Notes under the pieces: model-generated
What the model saw: only the letters and a program-made list of their open reading frames with translations
The model's database searches: none
What the model was told of the DNA's origin: nothing
In this document: positions 13,177-27,200 of the stretch, one piece after another
Position numbering within the stretch: position 1 is the stretch's first letter
Layout: the number at the start of each line of letters is the position of its first letter
NCBI RefSeq assembly: GCF_029227915.1
Contig: NC_079877.1
Span: forward strand, 5,644,001-5,708,000
Reading direction: 5' to 3'
Source of the DNA: Hydractinia symbiolongicarpus
Lineage: Eukaryota; Cnidaria; Hydrozoa; Anthoathecata; Hydractiniidae
DNA: 64,000 nt
Program-made: the position numbers and the translations under genes

Positions 13177-14922
13177 AATTATTTTTTCACCACTAAAACG
13201 CATGAGACTTGTAGTTTTCAGAAATGTTTTCATTTTTGATGAGACGCTTAATGAAAGTCGTTTAATCGCCGGCAAACGAAAACCCGCGATTTCCTGTAAA
13301 TCCCGGGGTTGGCCCGTATAGTCGAATGTATACAAAGAAAGTACCCTGTGAGTAAACTCATTTCCAAAACGATTTTTTAAATTATCTTTTCACCACTAAA
13401 ACGCTTGAGACTTGTAGATTTCAAAAATGTTTTCATTTTTGATGAGACGCTAAATAAAAGAAGTTTAATCGCCAGCAAACGAAAACCCGCGATTTCCCGT
13501 AAATTCCGGACTCGGCCCGTATAGTCAAAAGTATACAAAGCAAGTACCCGGGGTGTAAACTCATTTCCCGAATGTTTTTTTAAATTATTATTTCACCACT
13601 AAAGCCCATGAGACTTGTAGTTTTTAAAAATGTTTTCATTTTTGATGAGACGCTTAATAAAAGAGTTTTAATCGCTGCAAACGAAGTCCCGCGATTTCCC
13701 GTAAATCCCTGGCTTGGCCGTATAGTCGAATGTATACAAAGAAAGTACCCAGGAAGTAAACTCATTTCCCGAACGATTTTTTAAATTATTTTTTCACCAC
13801 TAAAACGCATGAGACTTGTAGTTTTCAGAAATGTTTTCATTTTTGATGAGACGCTGATTAAAAGAAGTTTAATCGCCGGCAAACGAAAACCTGCGATTTT
13901 CCGTAAATCCCGGACTCGGCGCGTATAGTCAAAAGTATACAAAGAGAGTACCCAGGGTGTAAACTCACTTCCCGAACGATTTTTTAAATTATTTTTTCAC
14001 CACTAAAACGCATGAGACTTGTAGTTTTCAAAAATGTTTTCATTTTTGATGAGACGCTGAATAAAAGAAGTTTAATCGCCTGCAAACGAAAACCTGCGAT
14101 TTCCCGTAAATCCCGGACTCGGCCGGTATAGTCAAAAGTATACAAAGAGAGTACCCAGGGTGTAAACTCACTTCCCGAACGATTTTTAAAATTATTTTTT
14201 CACCACTAAAACGCATGAGACTTGTAGTTTTCAGAAATGTTTTCACTTTTGATGAGACGCTTAATGAAAGTGGTTTAATCGCCGGCAAACGAAAACCCGC
14301 GATTTCCCGTAAATCCCGGACTCGGCCGGTATAGTCAAAAGTATACAAAGAGAGTACCCAGGGTGTAAACTCACTTCCCGAACGATTTTTAAAATTATTT
14401 TTTCACCACTAAAACGCATGAGACTTGTAGTTTTCAGAAATGTTTTCATTTTTGATGAGACGCTTAATGAAAGTGGTTTAATCGCCGGCAAACGAAAACC
14501 CGCGATTTCCCGTAAATCCCGGACTCGGCCCGTATAGTCAAAAGTATACAAGGAAAGTACCCAGTGAGTAAACTCATTTCCCGAACGAATTTTTGAATTA
14601 TTTCTCCACCACTAAAACGCATGAGACTTGTAGTTTTCAGAAATGTTTTCATTTTTGATGAGACGCTTAATGAAAGTGGTTTAATCGCCGGCAAACGAAA
14701 ACCCGCGATTTCCTGTAAATCCCGGGCTTGGCCCGTATAGTCGAATGTATACAAAGAAAGTACCCTGTGAGTAAACTCATTTCCAAAACGATTTTTTAAA
14801 TTATCTTTTCACCACTAAAACGCTTGAGACTTGTAGTTTTCAAAAATGTTTTCATTTTTGATGAGACGCTAAATAAAAGAAGTTTAATCGCCGGCAAACG
14901 AAAACCCGCCATTTCCCGTAAA
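13177..14922 (+). repeat. Rearranged intermediate copy of the 10,870-13,097 block
   Basis: This copy starts at offset 2,027 bp from its source, then jumps to offset 1,622 near 13,490-13,510 because two monomers are missing. It then shifts to offset 1,825 near 14,270-14,330 because one monomer is added. Both jumps occur inside monomers, leaving hybrids: GCCAGCAAACG followed by AAATTCCGGACTCGG, and AAAGTGGTTTAATCG followed by CTCGGCCGGTATAG. Confidence 0.8.
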
Positions 14923-17149
14923 TCCCGGACTCGGCCCGTATAGTCAAAAGTATACAAAGAGAGTACCCAGGGTGTAAACTCACTTCCCGAACGATTTTTT
15001 AAATTATTTTTTCGCCACTAAAACGCATGAGACTTGTAGTTTTTAAAAATGTTTTCATTTTTGATGAGACGCTTAATAAAAGAGGTTTAATTGCTGCAAA
15101 CGAAGTCCCGCGATTTCCCGTAAATCCCTGGCTTGGCCGTATAGTCGAATGTATACAAAGAAAGTACCCAGGAAGTAAACTCATTTCCCGAACGATTTTT
15201 TAAATTATTTTTTCACCACTAAAACGCATGAGACTTGTAGTTTTCAGAAATGTTTTCATTTTTGATGAGACGCTTAATGAAAGTCGTTTAATCGCCGGCA
15301 AACGAAAACCCGCGATTTCCTGTAAATCCCGGGGTTGGCCCGTATAGTCGAATGTATACAAAGAAAGTACCCTGTGAGTAAACTCATTTCCAAAACGATT
15401 TTTTAAATTATCTTTTCACCACTAAAACGCTTGAGACTTGTAGTTTTCAAAAATGTTTTCATTTTTGATGAGACGCTAAATAAAAGAAGTTTAATCGCCA
15501 GCAAACGAAAACCCGCGATTTCCCGTAAATCCCGGTCTCGGCCCGTATAGTTAAAAGTATACAAGGAAAGTACCCAGTGAGTAAATCATTTCCCTAACGA
15601 ATTTTTAAATTATTTTTTCACCACTAAAACGCATGAGACTTGTAGTTTTCAAAAATGTTTTCATTTTTGATGAGACGCTGAATAAAAGAAGTTTAATCGC
15701 CGGCAAACGAAAACCTGCGATTTTCCGTAAATCCCGGACGCGGCCCGTATAGTCAAAAGTATACAAAGAGAGTACCCAGGGTGTAAACTCACTTCCCGAA
15801 CGATTTCTTAAACTATTTTTTCACCACTAAAGCGCATGAGACTTGTAGTTTTCAAAAATGTTTTCATTTTTGATGAGACGCTGAATAAAAGAAGTTTAAT
15901 CGCCGGCAAACGAACACCTGCGATTTCCCGTAAATTCCGGACTCGGCCCGTATAGTCAAAAGTATACAAAGAAAGTACCCGGGGTGTAAACTCATTTCCC
16001 GAACGTTTTTTTAAATTCTTATTTCACCACTAAAGCCCATGAGACTTGTAGTTTTTAAAAATGTTTTCATTTTTGATGAGACGCTTAATAAAAGAGTTTT
16101 AATCGCTGCAAACGAAGTCCCGCGATTTCCCGTAAATCCCTGGCTTGGCCGTATAGTCGAATGTATACAAAGAAAGTACCCAGGAAGTAAACTCATTTCC
16201 CGAACGATTTTTTAAATTATTTTTTCACCACTAAAACGCATGAGACTTGTAGTTTTCAGAAATGTTTTCATTTTTGATGAGACGCTGATTAAAAGAAGTT
16301 TAATCGCCGGCAAACGAAAACCTGCGATTTTCCGTAAATCCCGGACTCGGCGCGTATAGTCAAAAGTATACAAAGAGAGTACCCAGGGTGTAAACTCACT
16401 TCCCGAACGATTTTTTAAATTATTTTTTCACCACTAAAACGCATGAGACTTGTAGTTTTCAAAAATGTTTTCATTTTTGATGAGACGCTGAATAAAAGAA
16501 GTTTAATCGCCTGCAAACGAAAACCTGCGATTTCCCGTAAATCCCGGACTCGGCCGGTATAGTCAAAAGTATACAAAGAGAGTACCCAGGGTGTAAACTC
16601 ACTTCCCGAACGATTTTTAAAATTATTTTTTCACCACTAAAACGCATGAGACTTGTAGTTTTCAGAAATGTTTTCATTTTTGATGAGACGCTTAATGAAA
16701 GTGGTTTAATCGCCGGCAAACGAAAACCCGCGATTTCCCGTAAATCCCGGACTCGGCCCGTATAGTCAAAAGTATACAAGGAAAGTACCCAGTGAATAAA
16801 CTCATTTCCCGAACGAATTTTTGAATTATTTCTCCACCACTAAAACGCATGAGACTTGTAGTTTTCAGAAATGTTTTCATTTTTGATGAGACGCTTAATG
16901 AAAGTGGTTTAATCGCCGGCAAACGAAAACCCGCGATTTCCTGTAAATCCCGGGCTTGGCCGTATAGTCGAATGTATACAAAGAAAGTACCCTGTGAGTA
17001 AACTCATTTCCAAAACGATTTTTTAAATTATCTTTTCACCACTAAAACGCTTGAGACTTGTAGTTTTCAAAAATGTTTTCATTTTTGATGAGACGCTAAA
17101 TAAAAGAAGTTTAATCGCCGGCAAACGAAAACCCGCCATTTCCCGTAAA
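14923..17149 (+). repeat. Block repeat, period 4,053 bp, copy 2
   Basis: This is the second full copy of the 10,870-13,097 block, with few substitutions noted (for example AGTGAATAAAC for AGTGAGTAAAC near 16,793, and one missing C near 16,960). It ends near 17,149, where CCGTAAATCCCGG becomes CCGTAAACCCCGG. Confidence 0.82.
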
Positions 17150-20100
17150 CCCCGGACTCGGCCCGCATAGTCAAAAGTATACAAAGAAAGTACACAGGGT
17201 GTAAACTCATTTCCTGAACGATTTTTTAAATTATTATTTCACCACTAAAGCCCATGAGACTTGTAGTATTTAAAAATATTTTCATTTTTGATGAGACGCT
17301 GAATAAAAGAAGTTTAATCGCCGGCAAACGAAAACCCGCGACTTCCCGTAAATCCCGGACTCGGCCCGTATAGTCAAAAGTATACAAAGAAAGTACCCAG
17401 GGAGTAAACTCATTTCCCGAACGATTTTTTAAATTATTTTTTCACCACTAAAACGCATGAGACTTGTAGTTTTCAAAAATGTTTTCATTTTTGATGAGAC
17501 GCTGTGTAAAAGAAGTTTAATCGCCGGCAAACGAAAACCTGCGATTTCCCGTAAATCCCGGACTCGACCCGTATAGTCAAAAGTATACAAAGAAAGTACC
17601 CAGGGAGTAAACTCATTTCCCGAACGATTTTTTAAATTATTTTTTCACCACTAAAACGCATGAGACTTGTAGTTTTCAAAAATGTTTTCATTTTTGATGA
17701 GACGCTGAATAAAAGAAGTTTAATCGCCGGCAAACGAAAACCTGCGATTTCCCGTAAATTCCGGACTCGGCCCGTATAGTCAAAAATATACAAAGAAAGT
17801 ACCCGGGGTGTAAACTCATTTCCCGAACGATTTTTTAAATTATTATTTCACCACTAAAGCCCATGAGACTTGTAGTTTTTAAAAGTGTTTTCATTTTAGA
17901 TGAGACGCTTGATAAAAGAGGTTTAATCGCTGCAAACGAAAACCCGCGATTTCCCGTAAATCCCGGGCTTGGCCCGTATAGTCGAATGTATACAAAGAAA
18001 ATACCCTGTGAGTAAACTCATTTCCCTAACGATTTTTTAAATTATTTTTTCACCACTAAAACGCATGAGACTTGTAGTTTTCAAAAATGTTTTCATTTTT
18101 GATGAGACGCTAAATAAAAGAAGTTTAATCGCCAGCAAACGAAAACCCGCGATTTCCCGTAAATCCCGGTCTCGGCCCGTATAGTCAAAAGTATACAAGG
18201 AAAGTACCCAGTGAGTAAATCATTTCCCTAACGAATTTTTAAATTATTTTTTCACCACTAAAACGCATGAGACTTGTAGTTTTCAAAAATGTTTTCATTT
18301 TTGATGAGACGCTGAATAAAAGAAGTTTAATCGCCGGCAAACGAAAACCTGCGATTTTCCGTAAATCCCGGACTCGGCCCGTATAGTCAAAATTATACAA
18401 AGAGAGTACCCAGGGTGTAAACTCACTTCCCGAACGATTTTTTAAATTATTTTTTCACCACTAAAACGCATGAGACTTGTAGTTTTCAAGAATGTTTTCA
18501 TTTTTGATGAGACGCTGAATAAAAGAAGTTTAATCGCCGGCAAACGAAAACCTGCGATTTTCCGTAAATCCCGGACTCGGCCCGTATAGGCAAAAGTATA
18601 CAAAGAGAGTACCCAGGGTGTAAACTCACTTCCCGAACGATTTTTTAAATTATTTTTTCGCCACTAAAACGCATGAGACTTGTAGTTTTTAAAAATGTTT
18701 TCATTTTTGATGAGACGCTGTATAAAAGAAGTTTAATCGCCGGCAAACGAAAACCTGCGATTTTCCGTAAATCCCGGACTCGGCCCGTATAGTCAAAAGT
18801 ATACAAAGAGAGTAGCGAGGGTGTAAACTCACTTCCCGAACGATTTTTTAAATTATTTTTTCGCCACTAAAACACATGAGACTTGTAGTTTTTAAAAATG
18901 TTTTCATTTTTGATGAGACGCTTAATAAAAGAGGTTTAATCGCTGCAAACGAAGTCCCGCGATTTCCCGTAAATCCCTGGCTTGGCCGTATAGTCGAATG
19001 TATACAAAAAAAGTACCCAGGAAGTAAACTCATTTCCCGAACGATTTTTTAAATTATTTTTTCACCACTAAAACGCACGAGACTTGTAGTTTTCAGAAAT
19101 GTTTTCATTTTTGATGAGACGCTTAATGAAAGTTGTTTAATCGCCGGCAAACGAAAACCCGCGATTTCCTGTAAATCCCGGGGTTGGCCCGTATAGTCGA
19201 ATGTATACAAAGAAAGTACCCTGTGAGTAAACTCATTTCCAAAACGATTTTTTAAATTATCTTTTCACCACTAAAACGCTTGAGACTTGTAGTTTTCAAA
19301 AATGTTTTCATTTTTGATGAGACGCTAAATAAAAGAAGTTTAATCGCCAGCAAACGAAAACCCGCGATTTCCCGTAAATCCCGGTCTCGGCCCGTATAGT
19401 CAAAAGTATACAAGGAAAGTACCCAGTGAGTAAATCATTTCCCTAACGAATTTTTAAATTATTTTTTCACCACTAAAACGCATGAGACTTGTAGTTTTCA
19501 AAAATGTTTTCATTTTTGATGAGACGCTGAATAAAAGAAGTTTAATCGCCGGCAAACGAAAACCTGCGATTTTCCGTAAATCCCGGACGCGGCCCGTATA
19601 GTCAAAAGTATACAAAGAGAGTACCCAGGGTGTAAACTCACTTCCCGAACGATTTTTTAAATTATTTTTTCACCACTAAAACGCATGAGACTTGTAGTTT
19701 TCAAGAATTTTTTTCATTTTTGATGAGACGCTGAATAAAAGAAGTTTAATCGCCGGCAAACGAAAACCTGCGATTTTCCGTAAATCCCGAATTCGGCCCG
19801 TATAGTCAAAAGTATACAAAGAGAGTACCCAGGGTGTAAACTCACTTCCCGAACGATTTTTTAAATTATTTTTTCGCCACTAAAACGCATGAGACTTGTA
19901 GTTTTTAAAAATGTTTTCCTTTTTGATGAGACGCTGAATAAAAGAAGTTTAATCGCCGGCAAACGAAAACCTGCGATTTTCCGTAAATCCCGGACTCGGC
20001 CCGTATAGTCAAAAGTATACAAAGAGAGTACCCAGGGTGTAAACTCACTTCCCGAACGATTTTTTAAATTATTTTTTCACCACTAAAACGCATGAGACTT

Positions 20101-20870
20101 GTGGTTTTCAGAAATGTTTTCATTTTTGATGAGACGCTGAATAAAAGAAGTTTAATCGCCGGCAAACGAAAACCCGCGATTTCCCGTAAATCCCGGACTC
20201 GGCCGTATAGTCAAAAGTATACAAGGAAAGTACCCAGTGAGTAAACTCATTTCCCCAACGAATTTTTAAATTATTTTTTCACCACTAAAACGCATGAGAC
20301 TTGTAGTTTTCAGAAATGTTTTCATTTTTGATGAGACGCTTAATGAAAGTGGTTTAATCGCCGGCAAACGAAAACCCGCGATTTCCCGTAAATCCCGGAC
20401 TCGGCCCGTATAGTCAAAAGTATACAAGGAAAGTACCCAGTGAGTAAACTCATTTCCCGAACGAATTTTTAAATTATTTTTTCACCACTAAAACGCATGA
20501 GACTTGTAGTTTTCAGAAATGTTTTCATTTTTGATGAGACGCTTAATGAAAGTGGTTTAATCGCCGGCAAACGAAAACCCGCGATTTCCTGTAAATCCCG
20601 GGCTTGGCCCGTATAGTCGAATGTATACAAAGAAAGTACCCTGTGAGTAAACTCATTTCCAAAACGATTTTTTAAATTATCTTTTCACCACTAAAACGCT
20701 TGAGACTTGTAATTTTCAAAAATGTTTTCATTTTTGATGAGACGCTAAATAAAAGAAGTTTAATCGCCGGCAACCGAAAACCTGCAATTTCCAGTAAATT
20801 CCGGACTCGGCCCGTATAGTCAAAAGTGTACAAAGAAAGTACCCGGGGTGTAAACTCATTTCCCGAACGA
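17150..20870 (+). repeat. Satellite with mixed variants, source-like monomers
   Basis: This stretch holds a run of monomers with rare states also found far away. TACACAGGGTG, GTAGTATTTAAAAATATT and TTTTAGATGAGACGCTTGATAAAAG recur near 27,900-28,460 and 31,350-31,910. GTCAAAATTATAC and GTATAGGCAAAAG recur near 32,980 and 33,185. The spacing from 17,161 to 27,909 is 10,748 bp, 53 monomers. Nothing non-satellite is present. Confidence 0.8.
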
Positions 20871-23710
20871 TTTTTTAAAATATTATTTCACCACTAAAGC
20901 CCATGAGACTTGTAGTTTTTAAAAATGTTTTCATTTTTGATGGGACGCTTAATAAAAGAGGTTTAATCGCCGGCAAACGAAATCCCGCGATTTCCCGTAA
21001 ATCCCGGGCTTGGCCCGTATAGTCGAATGTATACAAAGAAAGTACCCAGGAAGTAAACTCATTTCCCGAACGATTTTTTAAATTTTTTTTTCACCACTAA
21101 AACGCATAAGACTTGTAGTTTTCAGAAATGTTTTCATTTTTGATGAGACGCTTAATGAAAGTGGTTTAATCGCCGGCAAACGAAAACCCGCGATTTCCCG
21201 TAAATCCCGGACTCGGCCCGTATAGTCAAAAGTATACAAGGAAAGTACCCAGTGAGTAAACTCATTTCCCGAACGAATTTTTAAATTATTTTTTCACCAC
21301 TAAAACGCATGAGACTTGTAGTTTTCAGAAATGTTTTCATTTTTGATGAGACGCTTAATGAAAGTGGTTTAATCGCCGGCAAACGAAAACCCGCGATTTC
21401 CTGTAAATCCCGGGCTTGGCCCGTTTAGTCGAATGTATACAAAGAAAGTACCCTGTGAGTAAACTCATTTCCAAAACGATTTTTTAAATTATCTTTTCAC
21501 CACTAAAACGCTTGAGACTTGTAATTTTCAAAAATTTTTGTTCATTTTTGATGAGACGCTAAATAAAAGAAGTTTAATCGCCGGCAACCGAAAACCTGCA
21601 ATTTCCCGTAAATTCCGGACTCGGCCCGTATAGTCAAAAGTGTACAAAGAAAGTACCCGGGGTGTAAACTCATTTCCCGAACGATTTTTTAAATTATTAT
21701 TTCACCACTAAAGCCCATGAGACTTGTAGTTTTTAAAAATGTTTTCATTTTTGATGAGACGTTTAATAAAAGAGGTTTAATCGCCGGCAAACGAAATCCC
21801 GCGATTTCCCGTAAATCCCGGGCTTGGCCCGTATAGTCGAATGTATACAAAGAAAGTACCCAGGAAGTAAACTCATTTCCCGAACGATTTTTTAAATTTT
21901 TTTTTCACCACTAAAACGCATAAGACTTGTAGTTTTCAGAAATGTTTTCATTTTTGATAAGACGCTTAATGAAAGTGGTTTAATCGCCGGCAAACGAAAA
22001 CCCGCGATTTCCCGTAAATCCCGGACTCGGCCCGTATAGTCAAAAGTATACAAGGAAAGTACCCAGTGAGTAAACTCATTTCCCAAACGATTTTTTATAT
22101 TATTATTTCACCACTAAAGCCCATGAGACTTGTAGTTTTTAAAAATGTTTTCATTTTTGATGAGACGCTGAATAAAAGAAGTTTAATCGCCGGCAAACGA
22201 AAACCCGCGATTTCCCGTAAATCCTGGACTCGGCCCGTATAGTCAAAAGTATACAAGAAAAGTACCCAGTGAGTAAACTCTTTTCCCGAACGAATTTTTA
22301 AATTATTTTTTCACCACTAAAACGCATGAAACTTGTAGTTTTCAGAAATGTTTTCATTTTTGATGAGACGCTTAATGAAAGTGGTTTAATCGCCGGCAAA
22401 CGAAAACCCGCGATTTCCCGTAAATCCCGGACTCGGCCCGTATAGTCAAAAGTATACAAGGAAAGTACCCAGTGAGTAAACTCATTTCCCGAACGAATTT
22501 TTAAATTATTTTTTCACCACTAAAACGCATGAGACTTGTAGTTTTCAGAAATGTTTTCATTTTTGATGAGACGCTTAATGAAAGTGGTTTAATCGCTGGC
22601 AAACGAAAACCAGCGATTTCCCGTAAATCCCGTGCTTGGCCCGTATAGTCGAATGTATACAAAGAAAGTACCCTGTGAGTAAACTCATTTCCAAAACGAT
22701 TTTTTAAATTATCTTTTCACCACTAAAACGCATGAGACTTGTAGTTTTCAAAAATGTTTTCATTTTTGATGAGACGCTAAACAAAAGAAGTTTAATCGCC
22801 GGCAAACGATAACCCGCCATTTCCCGTAAATCCTGGACTCGACTCGTATAGTAAAAAGTATACAAAGAAAGTACCCAGGGAGTAAACTCATTTCCCGAAC
22901 GATTTTTTAAATTTTTTTTTCACCACTAAAACGCATAAGACTTGTAGTTTTCAAAAATGTTTTCATTTTTGATGAGACGCTTAATGAAAGAGGTTTAATC
23001 GCCGGTAAACGAAAACCCGCGATTTCCCGTAAATCCCGGGCTTGGCCCGTATAGTCGAATGTATACAAAGAAAGTACCCAGGGAGTAAACTTATTTCCCA
23101 AACGATTTTTTAAATTATTATTTCACCACTAAAGCCCATGAGACTTGTAGTTTTTAAAAATGTTTTCATTTTTGATGAGACGCTGAATAAAAGAAGTTTA
23201 ATCGCCGGCAAACGAAAACCCGCGATTTCCCGTAAATCCTGGACTCGGCCCGTATAGTCAAAAGTATACAAGAAAAGTACCCAGTGAGTAAACTCATTTC
23301 CCGAACGAATTTTTAAATTATTTTTTCACCACTAAAACGCATGAGACTTGTAGTTTTCAGAAATGTTTTCATTTTTGATGAGACGCTTAATGAAAGTGGT
23401 TTAATCGCCGGCAAACGAAAACCAGCGATTTCCCGTAAATCCCGGGCTTGGCCCGTATAGTCGAATGTATACAAAGAAAGTACCCTGTGAGTAAACTCAT
23501 TTCCAAAACGATTTTTTAAATTATCTTTTCACCACTAAAACGCTTGAGACTTGTAGTTTTCAAAAATGTTTTCATTTTTGATGAGACGCTAAACAAAAGA
23601 AGTTTAATCGCCGGCAAACGATAACCCGCCATTTCCCGTAAATCCTGGACTCGACCCGTATAGTAAAAAGTATACAAAGAAAGTACCCAGGGAGTAAACT
23701 CATTTCCCGA
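20870..23710 (+). repeat. Local block repeats, periods about 815, 1,015 and 812 bp
   Basis: Four- and five-monomer blocks recur here. AGCCCATGAG monomers at 20,897 and 21,712 are 815 bp apart; the excess over 812 is mostly a small insertion in AAAAATTTTTGTTCATT near 21,535. The CCCAAACGATTTTTTA junctions at 22,082 and 23,097 are 1,015 bp apart, while the CGCTAAACAAAAG monomers at about 22,781 and 23,593 are 812 bp apart, so one monomer was lost in between. Monomers with GCATAAGACTTG are shared. Confidence 0.75.
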
Positions 23711-24232
23711 ACGATTTTTTAAATTATTTTTTCACCACTAAAACGCATGAGACTTGTAGTTTTCAAAAATGTTTTCATTTTTGATGAGACGCTAAATAAA
23801 AGAAGTTTAATCGCCGGCAAACGAAAACCCGCCATTTTCCGTAAATCCTGGACTCGGCCCGTATAGTCAAAAGTATACAAAGAGAGTACCCAGGGTGTAA
23901 ACTCACTTCCCGAACGATTTTTTAAATTATTTTTTCGCCACGAAAACGCATGAGACTTGTAGTTTTTAAAAATGTTTTTATTTTTGATGAGACGCTTAAT
24001 GAAAGTTGTTTAATCGCCGGCAAACGAAAACCCGCGATTTCCTGTAAATCCCGGGGTTGGCCCGTATAGTCGAATGTATACAAAGAAAGTACCCTGTGAG
24101 TAAACTCATTTCCAAAACGATTTTTTAAATTATCTTTTCACCACTAAAACGCTTGAGACTTGTAGTTTTCAAAAATGTTTTCATTTTTGATGAGACGCTA
24201 AATAAAAGAAGTTTAATCGCCAGCAAACGAAA

Positions 24233-27200
24233 ACCCGCGATTTCCCGTAAATCCCGGTCTCGGCCCGTATAGTCAAAAGTATACAAGGAAAGTACCCAGT
24301 GAGTAAATCATTTCCCTAACGAATTTTTAAATTATTTTTTCACCACTAAAACGCATTAGACTTGTAGTTTTCAAAAATGTTTTCATTTTTGATGAGACGC
24401 TGAATAAAAGAAGTTTAATCGCCGGCAAACGAAAACCTGCGATTTTCCGTAAATCCCGGACGCGGCCCGTATAGTCAAAAGTATACAAAGAGAGTACCCA
24501 GGGTGTAAACTCACTTCCCGAACGATTTTTTAAATTATTTTTTCACCACTAAAACGCATGAGACTTGTAGTTTTCAAGAATGTTTTCATTTTTGATGAGA
24601 CGCTGAATAAAAGAAGTTTAATCGCCGGCAAACGAAAACCTGCGGTTTTCCGTAAATCCCGGACTCGGCCCGTATAGTCAAAAGTATACAAAGAGAGTAC
24701 CCAGGGTGTAAACTCACTTCCCGAACGATTTTTTAAATTATTTTTTCGCCACTAAAACGCATGAGACTTGTAGTTTTTAAAAATGTTTTCATTTTTGATG
24801 AGACGCTGAATAAAAGAAGTTTAATCGCCGGCAAACGAAAACCTGCGATTTTCCGTAAATCCCGGACTCGGCCCGTATAGTCAAAAGTATACAAAGAGAG
24901 TACCCAGGGTGTAAACGCACTTCCCGAACGATTTTTTAAATTATTTTTTCACCACTAAAACGCATGAGACTTGTAGTTTTCAAGAATGTTTTCATTTTTG
25001 ATGAGACGCTGAATAAAAGAAGTTTAATCGCCGGCAAACGAAAACCTGCGATTTTCCGTAAATCCCGGACTCGGCCCGTATAGTCAAAAGTATACAAAGA
25101 GAGTACCCAGGGTGTAAACTCACTTCCCGAACGATTTTTTAAATTATTTTTTCACCACTAAAACGCATGAGACTTGTAGTTTTCAAAAATGTTTTCATTT
25201 TTGATGAGACGCTGAATAAAAGAAGTTTAATCGCCGGCAAACGAAAACCCGCGATTTCCCGTAAATCCCGGACTCGGCCGTATAGTCAAAAGTATACAAA
25301 GAAAGTACCCAGGAAGTAAACTCATTTCCCGAACGATTTTTTAAATTATTTTTTCACCACTAAAACGCATGAGACTTGTAGTTTTCAGAAATGTTTTCAT
25401 TTTTGATGAGACGCTTAATGAAAGTCGTTTAATCGCCGGCAAACGAAAACCCTCGATTTCCTGTAAATCCCGGGGCTGGCCCGTATAGTCGAATGTATAC
25501 AAAGAAAGTACCCTGTGAGTAAACTCATTTCCAAAACGATTTTTTAAATTATCTTTTCACCACTAAAACGCTTGAGACTTGTAGTTTTCAAAAATGTTTT
25601 CATTTTTGATGAGACGCTAAATAAAAGAAGTTTAATCGCCAGCAAACGAAAACCCGCGATTTCCCGTAAATCCCGGTCTCGGCCCGTATAGTTAAAAGTA
25701 TACAAGGAAAGTACCCAGTGAGTAAATCATTTCCCTAACGAATTTTTAAATTATTTCTCCACAACTAAAACGCATGAGACTTGTAGTTTTCAAAAATGTT
25801 TTCATTTTTGATGAGACGCTGAATAAAAGAAGTTTAATCGCCGGCAAACGAAAACCTGCGATTTTCCGTAAATCCCGGACGCGGCCCGTATAGTCAAAAG
25901 TATACAAAGAGAGTACCCAGGGTGTAAACTCACTTCCCGAACGATTTTTTAAATTATTTTCTCACCACTAAATCGCATGAGACTTGTAGTTTTCAAAAAT
26001 GTTTTCATTTTTGATGAGACGCTGAATAAAAGAAGTTTAATCGCCGGCAAACGAACACCTGCGATTTCCCGTAAATTCCGGGCTCGGCCCGTATAGTCAA
26101 AAGTATACAAAGAAAGTACCCGGGGTGTAAACTCATTTCCCGAACGTTTTTTTAAATTATTATTTCACCACTAAAGCCCATGAGACTTGTAGTTTTTAAA
26201 AATGTTTTCATTTTTGATGAGACGCTTAATAAAAGAGGTTTAATCGCTGCAAACGAAGTCCCGCGATTTCCCGTAAATCCCTGGCTTGGCCGTATAGTCG
26301 AATGTATACAAAGAAAGTACCCAGGAAGTAAACTCATTTCCCGAACGATTTTTTAAATTATTTTTTCACCACTAAAACGCATGAGACTTGTAGTTTTCAG
26401 AAATGTTTTCATTTTTGATGAGACGCTGATTAAAAGAAGTTTATTCGCCTGCAAACGAAAACCCGCGATTTCCCGTAAATCCCGGTCTCGGCCCGTATAG
26501 TTAAAAGTATACAAGGAAAGTACCCAGTGAGTAAATCATTTCCCTAACGAATTTTTAAATTATTTTTTCACCACTAAAACGCATGAGACTTGTAGTTTTC
26601 AAAAATGTTTTCATTTTTGATGAGACGCTGAATAAAAGAAGTTTAATCGCCGGCAAACGAAAACCTGCGATTTTCCGTAAATCCCGGACGCGGCCCGTAT
26701 AGTCAAAAGTATACAAAGAGAGTACCCAGGGTGTAAACTCACTTCCCGAACGATTTTTTAAATTATTTTTTCACCACTAAATCGCATGAGACTTGTAGTT
26801 TTCAAAAATGTTTTCATTTTTGATGAGACGCTGAATAAAAGAAGTTTAATCGCCGGCAAACGAACACCTGCGATTTCCCGTAAATTCCGGACTCGGCCCG
26901 TATAGTCAAAAGTATACAAAGAAAGTACCCGGGGTGTAAACTCATTTCCCGAACGTTTTTTTAAATTATTATTTCACCACTAAAGCCCATGAGACTTGTA
27001 GTTTTTAAAAATGTTTTCATTTTTGATGAGACGCTTAATAAAAGAGGTTTAATCGCTGCAAACGAAGTCCCGCGATTTCCCGTAAATCCCTGGCTTGGCC
27101 GTATAGTCGAATGTATACAAAGAAAGTACCCAGGAAGTAAACTCATTTCCCGAACGATTTTTTAAATTATTTTTTCACCACTAAAACGCATGAGACTTGT

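Noticed and set aside
12418-14754. Overlapping minus-strand open frames of 61-102 codons, found here and throughout the array (for example 400-585, 40,641-40,862 and 59,703-59,897)
   Set aside because: They are translations of the satellite itself. The monomer is 203 bp, not a multiple of three, so the frame shifts each unit and ends at recurrent stops. They start at variable ATGs, overlap one another in different frames, and show no domain.
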